Positions 19,266-30,303 of a DNA stretch of 46,811 nt are shown piece after piece. The translations under genes were made by a program, and so were the position numbers. The DNA is taken from NCBI GenBank assembly GCA_012031785.1, contig JAAUTG010000005.1:1-46811 (forward strand). The letters run 5' to 3'. Source of the stretch: Saprospiraceae bacterium. Its GTDB lineage: Bacteria > Bacteroidota > Bacteroidia > Chitinophagales > Saprospiraceae. The notes beneath the pieces were generated by a model. The model saw only the letters and a program-made list of their open reading frames with translations. It was not told where the DNA came from and made no database searches. The first letter of the stretch is position 1, and each line of letters starts with the position of its first letter.

Positions 19266-20752
19266 ATGTCAATAAGAAAACTTGCAGGAGAAACTGCAAT
19301 TTATGGTGGTGCGCACATCTTGGGAAAGCTCATTAATTTTCTGTTGGTAATTGTCCATACGGCTGCCTTTTCACAGGCAGAGTACGGCGTTCGTACTTTT
19401 CTTTACGCTGCGATTCCATTTCTATCTGTGTTGATGACTTATCGAATTGAGGTAGCTTACTTTAGGTTTGGCAGTGACGATAAAGATAACGAAAATGTTA
19501 TCTTTACCACAAGTATGGTCTCCATCTTTATTTCTACCATTTTATTAGGTGTTGCACTTACTTTATTTGTCCCTTTTATCGCTCATTTACAAGGGTTTGA
19601 ACAACAACATCATCTTTTCTACTTGGCGATTGGCATACTAGGAACAGATGCTATTAACACCATCCTGTATGCCAAATTGCGCTTGGACGGACAGCCCCTG
19701 CGCTTTGCATTAGCCAATCTGAGCGGCGTAGTGATTACAGTGGTATTAAATCTGTTTTTCTTATTGTATTGCGCTACTTCAAGTGTTCCTTTTTTTCGAG
19801 CTTGGTATGACCCGAGTTATGGGGTAGGTTATGTATTTCTAGCCAATTTGTTAGGTAGCTTAACGTCATTTTTAATTTTGATGCCTCTACTGCGTCATCT
19901 TCAACTTAAAAAAGTAGAACGCGCCACTTGGTTGAAAATGGTACGATTTGCAGGTCCTTTGATTTTAGTCGGGTTGAGTTTTGTAGTAAATGAAACGTTT
20001 GACCGTCTGGTAATGCTTTCTATTGCACCTGGCGAAACAGAAGCTGCCCGAAAAGCAGAAACTGGTATTTACGGCGCAGTTTATTCCTTGACGATGTTTA
20101 TTGCTCTTTTTCGACAAGCCTTTCAGTATGCAGGAGAACCCTTTTTCTTTCAGCAAAAAACCGCAGAAAATGCTCAGCAAGTTTATGCAGATGTGACTGC
20201 TTTTTTACCGTCATTGTATCGGCTGGTTTTTTGTTTGTGATGTTGTATTTGGATATATTCAAATGGTTGATGTTGCGCAACGAAGTTTACTGGACAGGGC
20301 TGCATGTTGTCCCGATTCTACTACTTGCTAACTTGCTTTTAGGTATCTATTATAATTTTTCTGTCTGGTACAAAGTCACTGACCGCACAGAATGGGGCGC
20401 ATACATTTCGTTGATTGGCGCAGGTATAACTATCATTTTTAACCTTATTTTTATTCCCAAATACAGCTACACCGCTGCAGCATGGGTAACTCTAGCAGCT
20501 TATAGTGTGATGACGCTTTTGAGTTATTTTATTGGACAACGCTATTATGCTATTCCCTATCCAACAAGTAAAATGATACTTTACATAGTAACCGCTATTG
20601 GCTGTTGGCTGATTAGCGATTTTTTGACTTCTATTTCGCTATTTAGCCATGTAGGGTTGCGCTATTCCGTGCATACCGCTATATTTGTAGCCTATCTTTT
20701 AATGGCGTATCAACTGGAAAAAAGTAGCATTATAAAATATTTTTTCCGCTAA
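19266..20752 (+). CDS. polysaccharide flippase (Wzx/MATE-like), one frameshift
   Basis: This is a membrane protein of about 495 aa with twelve or more predicted hydrophobic helices. Its N-terminus, RKLAGETAIYGGAHILGKL, is typical of Bacteroidota oligosaccharide-lipid flippases of the MOP superfamily; QAEYGVRTFLYA follows. The second part, from about 20215, continues with VYWTGLHVVPILLLANLLLG and a helix-rich C-terminus ending in KYFFR. The frame shifts at the T6 run 20201-20206 (one more T restores AFFTVIVSAGF...). The expected role is flipping lipid-linked glycan to the periplasmic side. It precedes ligA by 24 bp. The glycan genes it may serve are at 29069-32632, about 8 kb away. Confidence 0.82.
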
Positions 20753-20776
20753 ATACTACCAAAAAAATTAACTTTC

Positions 20777-22894
20777 ATGAAATATTCAACTGCACTTCAA
20801 CAAACTTTTTTTCAAACTTCCAAGCAATTCTTGTCGCAATCGTTAGCTGTAAAAGATATTGAAGTGTTACGCGACTTAATCCGTTATCATGAATGGCGTT
20901 ATTACACCCTTAACGAACCCGTAATTAGCGATACAGAATACGACCAACTATATAAAAAACTGCAAGCCTTAGAAGCTGCTCATCCAGAAACTGTGACACT
21001 AGATTCGCCCACCCAAAGAGTTTCCAGCGATTTGACAGAAGATTTCTTGAGTGTGGAACACCTCGTACCGATGCGTTCATTAGAAAACTCCTACAATCAA
21101 GAAGACTTGAAAGAATGGGATGAACAAGTAAAAAAAATGGCAAATCTGCCCGCTGATACAGATATTCAATATGTGGTGGAACCCAAATTTGATGGCGGTA
21201 GTATTGCTTTAGTTTATGAAAATGACTACTTAACTCGTGCTGCTACACGAGGCAACGGAACATTTGGCGAGGAAATTACCGCTAATGCTCGCACCATCAC
21301 ATCTATTCCACTGAAAGCAGCGTTCCAAGAAAATGGAATCGTAAAAGCAGAGCTACGAGGCGAAGTCCTCATCCGGAAGGACGTTTTTCAAAAAGTGAAT
21401 CTTGAGCGTGAAGCTGAGGGCTTGACGCTATTTGCAAATCCTAGAAATGCTGCCACAGGTGGTTTGCGTACCAAAGACCCTAAAGATACCGCCAAGCGAC
21501 AGATGGAAGCTTTTATTTATCAGTTGGGTTATGCAGTGGATAGCCAAAATAAAACTGTAATAGATACCATTTCTACACATAATGATGCTGTTCAACTATT
21601 AGATAATCTAGGATTTAAAGTTCCAAAATCTGGAATAGAGCGAAAAGTATGTGAAAACATTCAAGCGGTCATTGACTTTTGCCAAATGTGGGAAACTCAA
21701 CGGGAGCAATATCCCTACGAAATAGATGGCATGGTCATCAAAGTTAATGATTTTCATTTGCAGCAAGAAATTGGCTACACCAGTCATCACCCACGTTGGG
21801 CAATTGCGTTTAAATTCAAAGCAAAACAAGCCACCAGTAAACTTTTAGCCGTTGACTTTCAAGTAGGTAAAGTAGGTTCTATTACGCCGGTCGCCAAAAT
21901 AGAACCTGTACCACTGGCGGGCGTTACAGTATCTTCCGTTTCTTTGCACAACGAAGACTTTATCAAAACAAAAGACATTCGATTGGGTGATGTGGTATTG
22001 GTCGAACGCGCTGGAGATGTCATTCCATATATTGTAAAATCGCTAGAGGCACTGCGTGATGGCTCTGAACAAATCATTCAGTTTCCGAGTCACTGCCCAG
22101 TTTGCCACACCCCTTTATTAAAACAGGAACAGGAAGCAGCTTGGCGTTGTATGAATTACAACTGCGAAGCACAGATACTGCAACGCATGATACACCATGT
22201 GAGCAAGGATGCCATGGATATTGAAGGTTTTGGTAAATCCATCGTTGAGCGTTTTTATCAGCTAGGGTGGCTGCGCAATTTAGTAGATATTTATCGGTTA
22301 GATTATCAAGCAATTGCTGAACAGGAAGGCTTTGGTGAAAAATCAGCACAAAACCTTAAACAAGCAATTGATAAAGCAAAAAAGCAACCTATTCAACGTT
22401 TCTTATACGGCTTGAGCATTCATCATTTAGGGAAAAAAGTCGCTCGACTTTTAGCTGCTGAAATTCAACACGTTTTAGATTTGAAAGACTGGGTAGCCGA
22501 AGATTTTATACATATTAAAGATATTGGTCCTGTGGTAGCAGAAAATGTGATTACTTTTTTCCAAAACACAGACAACATCCGTTTGATAGAAAGTATGGAG
22601 CAACTAGGCGTTAATCTACAACAAACCGAAGAAGACCGCCCTAAAGCAATTCGGCAAGACGCGCCCTTGTTTGGAAAAACCATTCTTTTCACAGGTACTT
22701 TACAGACCATGAGCCGTAAAGTAGCACAAGAAAAAGCAGAGGCAGCAGGTGCGAAAAATGTAAGCACTATTAGTTCCAAATTGGATATGTTGGTGGTGGG
22801 CGAAGATGCTGGCTCAAAGCTCAAAAAAGCTCGTGAATTAGGAACAATACAGATTTTGACGGAGCAAGAGTTTCTATTACAAGTAAATGAATGA
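20777..22894 (+). CDS. ligA: NAD-dependent DNA ligase
   Basis: LigA seals nicks using NAD+. The 705 aa protein is slightly longer than usual because of a short N-terminal extension of about 24 residues before the Ia domain (LRDLIRYHEWRYYTLNEPVISD, SDTEYDQLY). The adenylation motif is VEPKFDGGSI with K137 as the AMP-accepting lysine; KFDG replaces the more familiar KLDG. Further blocks include RGEVLIRKD, FANPRNAATGGLR and EIDGMVIKV. A four-Cys zinc finger lies near 440-463 (CPVCHTP ... CMNYNC), followed by helix-hairpin-helix repeats. A BRCT domain (LFGKTILFTGTLQTMSRK onward) forms the C-terminus. The frame is intact. The gene is probably translated from its own start 24 bp after the flippase. 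Confidence 0.95.
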   Translation: MKYSTALQQTFFQTSKQFLSQSLAVKDIEVLRDLIRYHEWRYYTLNEPVISDTEYDQLYKKLQALEAAHPETVTLDSPTQRVSSDLTEDFLSVEHLVPMRSLENSYNQEDLKEWDEQVKKMANLPADTDIQYVVEPKFDGGSIALVYENDYLTRAATRGNGTFGEEITANARTITSIPLKAAFQENGIVKAELRGEVLIRKDVFQKVNLEREAEGLTLFANPRNAATGGLRTKDPKDTAKRQMEAFIYQLGYAVDSQNKTVIDTISTHNDAVQLLDNLGFKVPKSGIERKVCENIQAVIDFCQMWETQREQYPYEIDGMVIKVNDFHLQQEIGYTSHHPRWAIAFKFKAKQATSKLLAVDFQVGKVGSITPVAKIEPVPLAGVTVSSVSLHNEDFIKTKDIRLGDVVLVERAGDVIPYIVKSLEALRDGSEQIIQFPSHCPVCHTPLLKQEQEAAWRCMNYNCEAQILQRMIHHVSKDAMDIEGFGKSIVERFYQLGWLRNLVDIYRLDYQAIAEQEGFGEKSAQNLKQAIDKAKKQPIQRFLYGLSIHHLGKKVARLLAAEIQHVLDLKDWVAEDFIHIKDIGPVVAENVITFFQNTDNIRLIESMEQLGVNLQQTEEDRPKAIRQDAPLFGKTILFTGTLQTMSRKVAQEKAEAAGAKNVSTISSKLDMLVVGEDAGSKLKKARELGTIQILTEQEFLLQVNE

Positions 22895-23285
22895 CATAGA
22901 TTCCAATTCTTTTGGTTATGCAACAAAAATAAACTTAAAACAGAATCTATTCAACTGTCCTTACGAATAAAAAAAGTTGAATCAAAGACAACATCCATTG
23001 GTACCATGTAACTTTAGAATTGAGCGTAACTTGTTTTTGAGCGTTGAAAAAATTATCATCATTTTAATGTATCCTTCCTACTATTTTTTGCGTTTGACGA
23101 AGTAATTTTTGTAACTTTGTGCTTGATAAAAGATGTGTAACCCTTTGTAAAAGACACACAAAAGATATTAACAAAATTCGCTATATATCTTTGGTTTATT
23201 TGTTCAGTCATTACCGACTGAATGTCAAGGAATAGTAAAATAAAAATTCCTCATTTACTACACAGTGAATAAAGTGGTCAAACTC
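22895..23285. other. intergenic leader of the sulfatase gene
   Basis: No gene was seen. It holds the promoter at 23087-23119, a second -7 box TATCTTTG at 23186-23193, and a small hairpin, TTCAGTC (23203-23209) with GACTGAA (23216-23222), that would lie at the very 5' end of a transcript from the second box. ATAGATTC (22896-22903) and GAATCTAT (22943-22950) could pair across 39 nt after ligA, without a T run. Confidence 0.45.
23087..23119 (+). promoter_or_regulatory. Bacteroidota-type promoter upstream of the sulfatase gene
   Basis: TTTG at 23087-23090 and TAACTTTG at 23112-23119 are separated by 21 bp, matching the -33/-7 consensus of this phylum. The implied leader is about 160 nt. Confidence 0.5.
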
Positions 23286-26200
23286 ATGAGAAAGAAAAAC
23301 TACACTAGATGTCTAGTCTTACTGTTAGGACTGTTTTTAGCATTTGCTGCCAAAGCTCAGCAAAAACCAAATGTCATCGTAATTTTAGCCGATGATATGG
23401 GCTACTCTGACATAAGTTGCTATGGCAGTGAAATCCGAACGCCTAATTTAGACGCTTTAGCATCAGGAGGTGTTAAGTTTCGTACTTTCTATAACACTAC
23501 CAAATGTAGTCCGACGCGAGCTTCCATGCTTACAGGGCAATATCCGCATGAAGCTGGTATGGAAGGACTTTCTAACTCTACAGGTAATTCCCCCGCGTTT
23601 TTAGGATATCTACCCAAAAATGTAGTTACGCTTGCTGAAGTTTTAAAAACCAATGGCTATGGTACGTACATGGCTGGCAAATGGCATATTGGGGAAGATG
23701 CTGGTCGTTGGCCCAAAGATAGAGGATTTGATAACTATTGGGGGTTGATTAGTGGCGGAAGTAGCTACTACGAAATTATTACTCCTGAAGAAAATCCTAA
23801 CCAAGTCGTGGTCAGAAAGATGGCTTATGATAATCAACCTTGGGATCCTGATAATACCAACGACCCTAATAATCCTTACGCACCAGGCACTTTTTACATG
23901 ACGGATGCCACAGGGGATTTTGCACTTGATTTTCTGCAAGAACATTTCACGACTAAGCCTAATTCTCCATTTTTTTTTATATCTCTCTTTTACTGCTCCT
24001 CACTGGCCTCTCCACGCACATGAATCTGATGTTGCTAAGTACAACGGCGTGTACAACGTAGGTTTTGATGTCATTAGAGAAAAACGCTTAGCAAATTTAA
24101 AAGCACAAGGTATTATTCCACAAGATACAAAACTCTCTCCACGCGACCATAATATCAAATGGGAAAACTTAACAAAAGCAGAACAAGATGACTACATCCG
24201 TCGTATGCAAGTTTATGCAGGTATGGTGGACAACATGGATCAGAATATTGGTCGAGTGATGAACTTGCTAAAAAGTAGAGGAAAGTTTAACAACACGATT
24301 ATTCTATTTTTATCAGATAATGGCGGTTCAAGAGAAGATGCAGAGGAAAGAGGCTTGCACGACCCACGCAAAAAAATCGGTGAAAAAGGTTCTTATGTTT
24401 CTTATTTACGTCCTTGGTCGAACGTATCCAATACACCTTTCAGAAACCATAAAAATGACACCTATGAAGGAGGTATCGCTACCCCACTTATTGTTCACTA
24501 TCCCGATGGTATTCGCAATGTTGGGCAAATCACCAATCAAATTGCGCATGTAAAAGATATTATGCCTACTTTATTAGAGATGACTAACTCTAGTTATCCT
24601 TCTAATTATCAGGGTAATAGCATTAAATCCATGAGTGGTAATAGTTTTAAACATGCTCTGGATAATCCAAATGATGTGCGTGCTTGGGAAATATTCTTTG
24701 AGTTTGGTGGTAGAAGAGCCGTGAGGCACGGCAATTGGAAAATCGTTTCAGAAACTGCTAATGGAAATTGGTTCCTGTACAATTTAGAAAATGATTTCAC
24801 CGAGCAACAAAATATCCAATCCTCCTATCCAGATATTGTTACCAAACTACAAAAAAGATACAACCTTTGGGAAATTGCAGTAAGACATAAATCAGGAAGT
24901 TTACCGACAAGTAATAAACCTCCTGTATTGTTAAAACCCATCAACGACCAGTTAGCAAGCGAGGGTATCTTATTTGACTTTACCTTTGCCAACGATGTAT
25001 TTACAGATGACCCTAACGATGATTTTATCTTTGAAGCCACACTTGCGAACGGGCAACAACTACCGAGTTGGTTAAAATTCGATGGCTTATTGCGTAAGTT
25101 TACAGGTGTTCCACCTGCTGGTGCGCTAACTAACCCCATTACAGTAAGACTGGCTGCTGTGGACTGGGCAAAAAACAAAACCATAGACGAATTTAGAATC
25201 TCTAAAGACCCTAACACTACTGGAGGTGGCGGCGGTGGAACTGCTCCAGCTGGTAAGAGCTTGCTCGTGGTACAGAATCCGACAACACTTAACGGAGCAG
25301 ACCAAGACGCAAAAATCGTTTGGAGCTACTGGGCTACACAGTAACCCTAGCAGACGATGATACCAGTACACCTAATGATGCCAACGATAAAGACATTGTA
25401 TTGATTTCTAGCACTTGCGATGCAAATAAAATAGGAGATAAATTCAAAAATGTTGCCAAGCCAGTCGTGACTTGGGAAGTAAGTGTTTTCCCTTTGATGG
25501 GTATGACTAACACCGTTTTGTATCAAGACTACGGAGGTAGAGCCAGTCAAAGTAAAGTAATAATTGAAAACCCTACGCACCCATTAGCAGCAGGTTTAAG
25601 TGCAGGGGAGCAAATTGTGGGACTCAAATCTGATGTATTCTTATTTGGCATACCCAACAACCAAGCGATTAGTGTAGCTTCTTTAATTGACCGACAAGAT
25701 AGAAAAACAATTTTTGCTTACGACGAAGGCGCGCAGATGTTTGGTTTAGTAGCGCCAGCGCGTCGAGTAGCCATTTACTTTGACGACGATGGTTTAAAAA
25801 ATGCCAACACGCTTGGTCTTTCATTGTTTGATGCGGCTGTTTGCTGGGCATCAGGTAACTGCAATGAAAGTAAAATTGATATTGCTTTTACTACACCAAC
25901 TGATCAACAAACCTTCATACAAGGTAGTAATGTAACCGTAAATGTGACAGCAACTGACGAAGATGGTACCATCTCCAATGTACGACTTTTCTTAAACGGA
26001 CAATCAGTAAGACAAATCAGTAATGCGCCCTATACATGGAGTAGTACCACAGACCCATTACTTAATAACATGGCGGTTGGTAGTTACACGCTATTGGCTA
26101 GAGCAACTGACAATCGAGGTAACATTGCAGAAACAAGCATTAACATTACCATACAAAGCAACAACACCAATAACAAAGCCCCTAATGTCAGTTTTGAAGT

Positions 26201-29058
26201 ACCAACCAATCTTCAAACTTTCCGTGAAGGTGAAGAACTGTATGTAAAAGTAAATGCCAGCGATAGTGATGGCACAATTACTCTAGTTCGCTTATACTTT
26301 GATGGGGTACTGTTAAGAGACGAACGACTTGTACCTTTTGAATGGGGAGGAACAGCCAATGACGACCCAGAACTTCAAAACCTTCAAGCAGGAACACATA
26401 CTTTAAGAACAGTTGCCACAGACAACGCAGGCGCTACTGCGGAAGCAACTATAAATATTACAGTCACCACAGCAAGTACCAATCTTCCACCTAATGTTAG
26501 TTTTGTCAATCCCAAGGATGGACAAACTTTTGTAGCAGGAACTAGCCTTACCGTGCGAACTGATGCAACCGATGCAGATGGGACAGTAAGTCATGTGCGT
26601 CTCTTTTAGATGGTCAATTGATTAGTCAGGATGATAGCGTACCTTACGAATGGGCAGGCAGCACATTCTCACAACTTGCTAACTTACAGCCTGGAACATA
26701 TACGTTACAAGCCACTGCTACTGATAACAGGGGGGCAACTAATCAAACTAGCATTGTATTCAACGTAGTAGCCTCCACGGGCGGCAACCTACTCCCGATT
26801 GTGGATATTATTACACCTAAACAAGGCAATAATTTCCCCGTGGGTACAAACTTAAAAGTACAAGTAAATGCGAATGACCCAGATGGTACTGTATCCAGAG
26901 TGTTAATTTATCTAATGGTAGAGCATTAAGAAGAGATACCGAGCCACCCTACGAATGGGATGGAGCCTCACCTGCGGATCCTTTGCTGAGTAATTTACAA
27001 GCAGGAACTTACGAGTTGAAAGCAGCTGCCGTTGACAACCTAAACGATTTTGGACAAACCATAGTGACATTTACTGTTGGTGCTACCACAGGTGGTGGTG
27101 GTGGTGGCGGAACGCCAACTAACACGCCACCAACCGTAACTATCACCAACCCTACTAATGGACAAACTTTTAATACGGGTTCAAACATTACCGTAACTGC
27201 AAATGCCAGTGACGCGGATGGGACAGTAGCAAACGTCACACTCTACTACGATGGAGTATTAGTTAGCACAGACGCAACTGCTCCCTATTCTTGGAATATT
27301 AACAACTTGGCTACTGGAAGCCATACCTTACGTACAGTGGCTACGGATAATCAAGGAGCTACTACTGAAACTACGATTAGCATCAATGTAACTAGCACTT
27401 CTGGCGGTGGCAATTCGCTACCTATGGTATCCTTTAAAACGCCTGTCAATGGTGAAATAGTAAGCGTAGGGACTAATCTTTTTGTAGAAGTCTTAGCAAC
27501 CGATTCAGATGGTACGATTAATGATATAGATTTATATTTCGATGGACAATTAGTAAGAAATGAAAGAGCCGCCCCTTACGAGTGGGGAAAATCAACTCAA
27601 AATGACGTACTCTTACAAAATCTTCAAGCTGGTACTCGTACTTTAAGAGCAGTGGCGACTGACAATAGAAATGGCGTTTCAGAACAAACAATCACGATTC
27701 AAGTAGGTGCTGGAACAACTAACGCACCACCAACTGTTGCCTTTACTGCACCGGCTAATGGGCAAACATTTCCGGCTGGTACCACCTTAAACGTGAGCGT
27801 CAATGCCTCCGATAGTGATGGAACAATAGCAAAAGTGGATTTATTCTTAAACGGGCAGTTTATCCGTACCGACGTTACTGCGCCCTACACTTGGGGAAAT
27901 GGCGACGCGCTCTTAACAAATTTACAAGCTGGTAGCTATACCTTATTAGCAACTGCCACAGATGATGATAATGCAACAACCAGTCGAAGTATTGTTTTTA
28001 CAGTAACTGCCACAACCGCCAACACTGCACCAACTGTTAATTTCGTAACGCCTAATAATCAGCAAGTATTCAATGAAGGTACTAACCTTTTTGTGAAAAT
28101 AGATGCCACAGATAATGATGGAGCAGTTGTTGGAGTGCAACTTTACTTAAATGAAGTCATAGTGAGAGATGACACTAGCGCGCCTTTTGAATGGGGGAAC
28201 GACCCAAGTGCTGACCCTTTGTTACAAAATCTAAAAGCTGGTAACTACACATTAAGAGCTGTGGCTAGAGATGATGATGGTGCCACGAACGAAAGCACTA
28301 TTCGCATAGAAGTCATTACAGTAGGAGGAAACTTTTTACCTGTGGTGAGTTTTGCTACGCCTACCGATGGGCAAGTATTTCCTGCTGGTTCAAATATTTA
28401 TGTGAGAGTAAATGCAACTGATTCAGATGGTACAGTGTCCAACGTCAGACTAAACTTAAATGGTTCGTTTATAAGAAGAGAAAGCCTCGCGCCTTATGAG
28501 TGGGGCGATCCTGCTCAAAGTAACGATACGCCACTTTACAATCTAGCACCAGGTCAGTATCAGTTGTCAGCCATTGCGTTTGACAATGCGGGTGGACGTA
28601 GCACCGCGACCATCACGATTACGGTGAGCAACAGTGCCAATGATGATAATTCTAGTTTGGGTAGAATGAATAATAGCAGTAATTTACTTTGGGTACAGGA
28701 AGTTTTGCCAAACGTTCTTGGGCTTGAGGAAGACGATAATGAAATAGAAGAAAATGCTGACATTTTGGAAAGTCGTAGCCAAACGCTTGACTTAGTGTCA
28801 GGTACATCCATGATTTTAGTGTATCCTAATCCTACGGATAAGTTATTAACCATAGCATTTTTGGAAGCACTTCAAACCAATGTAAAAAGTAGAGCTTTAC
28901 AATAGCGTAGGGCAACTACTTTTGGCTTCTAATTTAATAGAAGGTGGCGCAGAAAACTAGAATGGGATGTCAGCTAGTCTACCAACGGGAATGTATAGTT
29001 TGAAATCAATATTGGAAATACTACATTAATTCATCAAAAAGTAGTTATTTCGCGCTAG
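23286..29058 (+). CDS. secreted multidomain sulfatase with Ig-like repeats and T9SS sorting domain, broken by several frameshifts
   Basis: The reconstructed protein is about 1,920 aa. Residues 1-25 are a signal peptide (start ATG 23286, MRKKNYTRC; a GTG at 23265 is an alternative). The sulfatase domain has ILADDMGYSD (metal Asp pair), the CSPTR maturation motif with C74 (23505-23507) as the formylglycine site, and GTYMAGKWHIG. A CADG-type module follows (PSWLKFDGLLRKFTGVP), then after 25250 a ThuA/glutaminase-fold-like module (LLVVQNPTTLNGADQD, LELLGYTVTLADDD). Nine Ig-like domains and a sorting domain (VYPNPTDKLLTIAF, then in other frames LYNSVGQLLLAS and LPTGMYSLK) end at the TAG at 29056. 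Breaks lie near 23975 (T9), 25318, 26605, 26905, 28885, and twice after 28960. It likely desulfates a polysaccharide at the cell surface; the substrate is unknown. Confidence 0.85.
25875..28635 (+). repeat. nine tandem Ig-like domain repeats (Big_7/PF17957-like) within the sulfatase
   Basis: Each unit is about 95-105 aa and follows the pattern PPxVxFxxPxxGQTF ... DATDxDGTV..VRLFLNGQ.. (A)PYEWG ... LQAGTYTLRAVATDNxGA. I count starts at IDIAFTTP, APNVSFEVP, PPNVSFVNP, LPIVDIITP, PPTVTITNP, LPMVSFKTP, PPTVAFTAP, APTVNFVTP and LPVVSFATP. Units 3 and 4 contain frameshifts. Gly-rich linkers join unit 4 to 5 (TTGGGGGGG) and 5 to 6. The DNA copies are clearly diverged, so this is an old expansion. 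Such arrays act as spacers or glycan-binding stalks on secreted enzymes. Confidence 0.8.
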
Positions 29059-29068
29059 AAATTAGAAA

Positions 29069-30303
29069 ATGGAGCAAGCAAAAAGTAATTACTGATTATT
29101 GCGTTTATCCTGGTTTACACTACCTTCAATGGGGCGATCAGAAAATGGATACTATCTAGCGCAGTAGTGGATGGAATAACCTTTTTGGTACAATTAGTAT
29201 TTTTGTTCATTTTTCTAATTAGTTACCGAAGAAGCCTAACTGGTGATGGAAGAATCATCGTTGGACTATATGGTTTAGCACTTATTTTCTTTGCCCTTAA
29301 TCCATTGAATGCAACTATTCTTCATGGTATTGTAGGTTTCATGCTTCATTTTGGGCTTTGGATCACCTGCTTTATCTATCTGCAAAATAGAGATGTATTT
29401 CAATTTGAGCGGCTAATCAGATTGGCAATAATCATTCTTTCTATTGAGTTTTTTCTAGGAATTATTCAATATAATCTCCCCAATACTCATTTTCTCAACA
29501 AATACATTGATGATGAGGCTGGTGCAAATGCTTTTGTAGGGGATAGAGTAAGAATATCAGGTACATTCAGTTACATTAGCGGGTTCACTGCATTTCTCTC
29601 TTTTTGTGGCTTTTTTCTTTGGGCATTATCCATTCGGCGCACCAATATTCTGATTCGATATGTATTGACCTTCTTTAGCTTACTAGCCGTTTTAATGTCT
29701 GGTTCTCGCTCGGCGCTTATCATTTTTGCCATGCCTGTTGCTGCAAGTATCATAGAAGATTTATTGGAGGCTCGTACAAGGGCAGTTGGTATTGTTACCT
29801 TCGTAATTGCAATAGGTTTTTTTCCATTACTTTATAATAATCTTGAGTTAGTTGCTGTGGCAGTGGACAACTACGCACTTCGGGTATCAAACGGTATGGA
29901 AGGAGACCAGGATAGGCGCGTATTCGGTCCGCTAGAAGAAGTGATTAATTTTAGGGGTGACCAACCTGTGTTTGGGGTCGGTTTAGGTGCTACTTATGCA
30001 GGCGTAAATAGTGTACTTGGAAAATCGTACTATGTACTAGAGTACGGGTATTATGAAGAAATTGCAGAACGGATTTTGGTAGAAGGTGGATTTGTCCTTT
30101 TCTTTCTCAGGATTTTAATGTTTGGCTTGCTTTACTGGTACTCTTATTTACCCAAATTATATTTATTGCCTTTCTTGATTATTGTCACTTTTTATTTCAA
30201 TCTCTGTTTTAATGTTCCTCAAATTATTTACTTTATTGTAGGTTTTTGTATGGTAGATAAAGCCTACTATCTTCGCCAACAACAAGACGTGGGTTTTACA
30301 TGA
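29069..30303 (+). CDS. O-antigen polymerase/ligase-like membrane protein, probable N-terminal frameshift
   Basis: The main open frame from 29167 gives 378 aa with about ten hydrophobic helices. The family motifs GSRSALIIFAM and VFGVGLGATYAGVNS suggest a Wzy/WaaL-type polymerase or ligase. In the same frame, upstream of that ATG, the DNA encodes IIAFILVYTTFNGAIRKWIL, and the GAxRKW motif is typical of the N-terminus of this family. The true start is therefore probably the ATG at 29069, joined by one missing base near 29090 (one more T gives MEQAKSNLLIIAF). It begins 10 bp after the sulfatase stop and overlaps the next gene by ATGA. The role is probably joining of surface polysaccharide repeat units. 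Confidence 0.75.

Noticed and set aside
25875-28635. Repeats with regular spacing, considered as a CRISPR-like or DNA repeat array
   Set aside because: The periodicity of about 300 bp is at the protein level (Ig-like domains); the DNA copies are diverged and coding.
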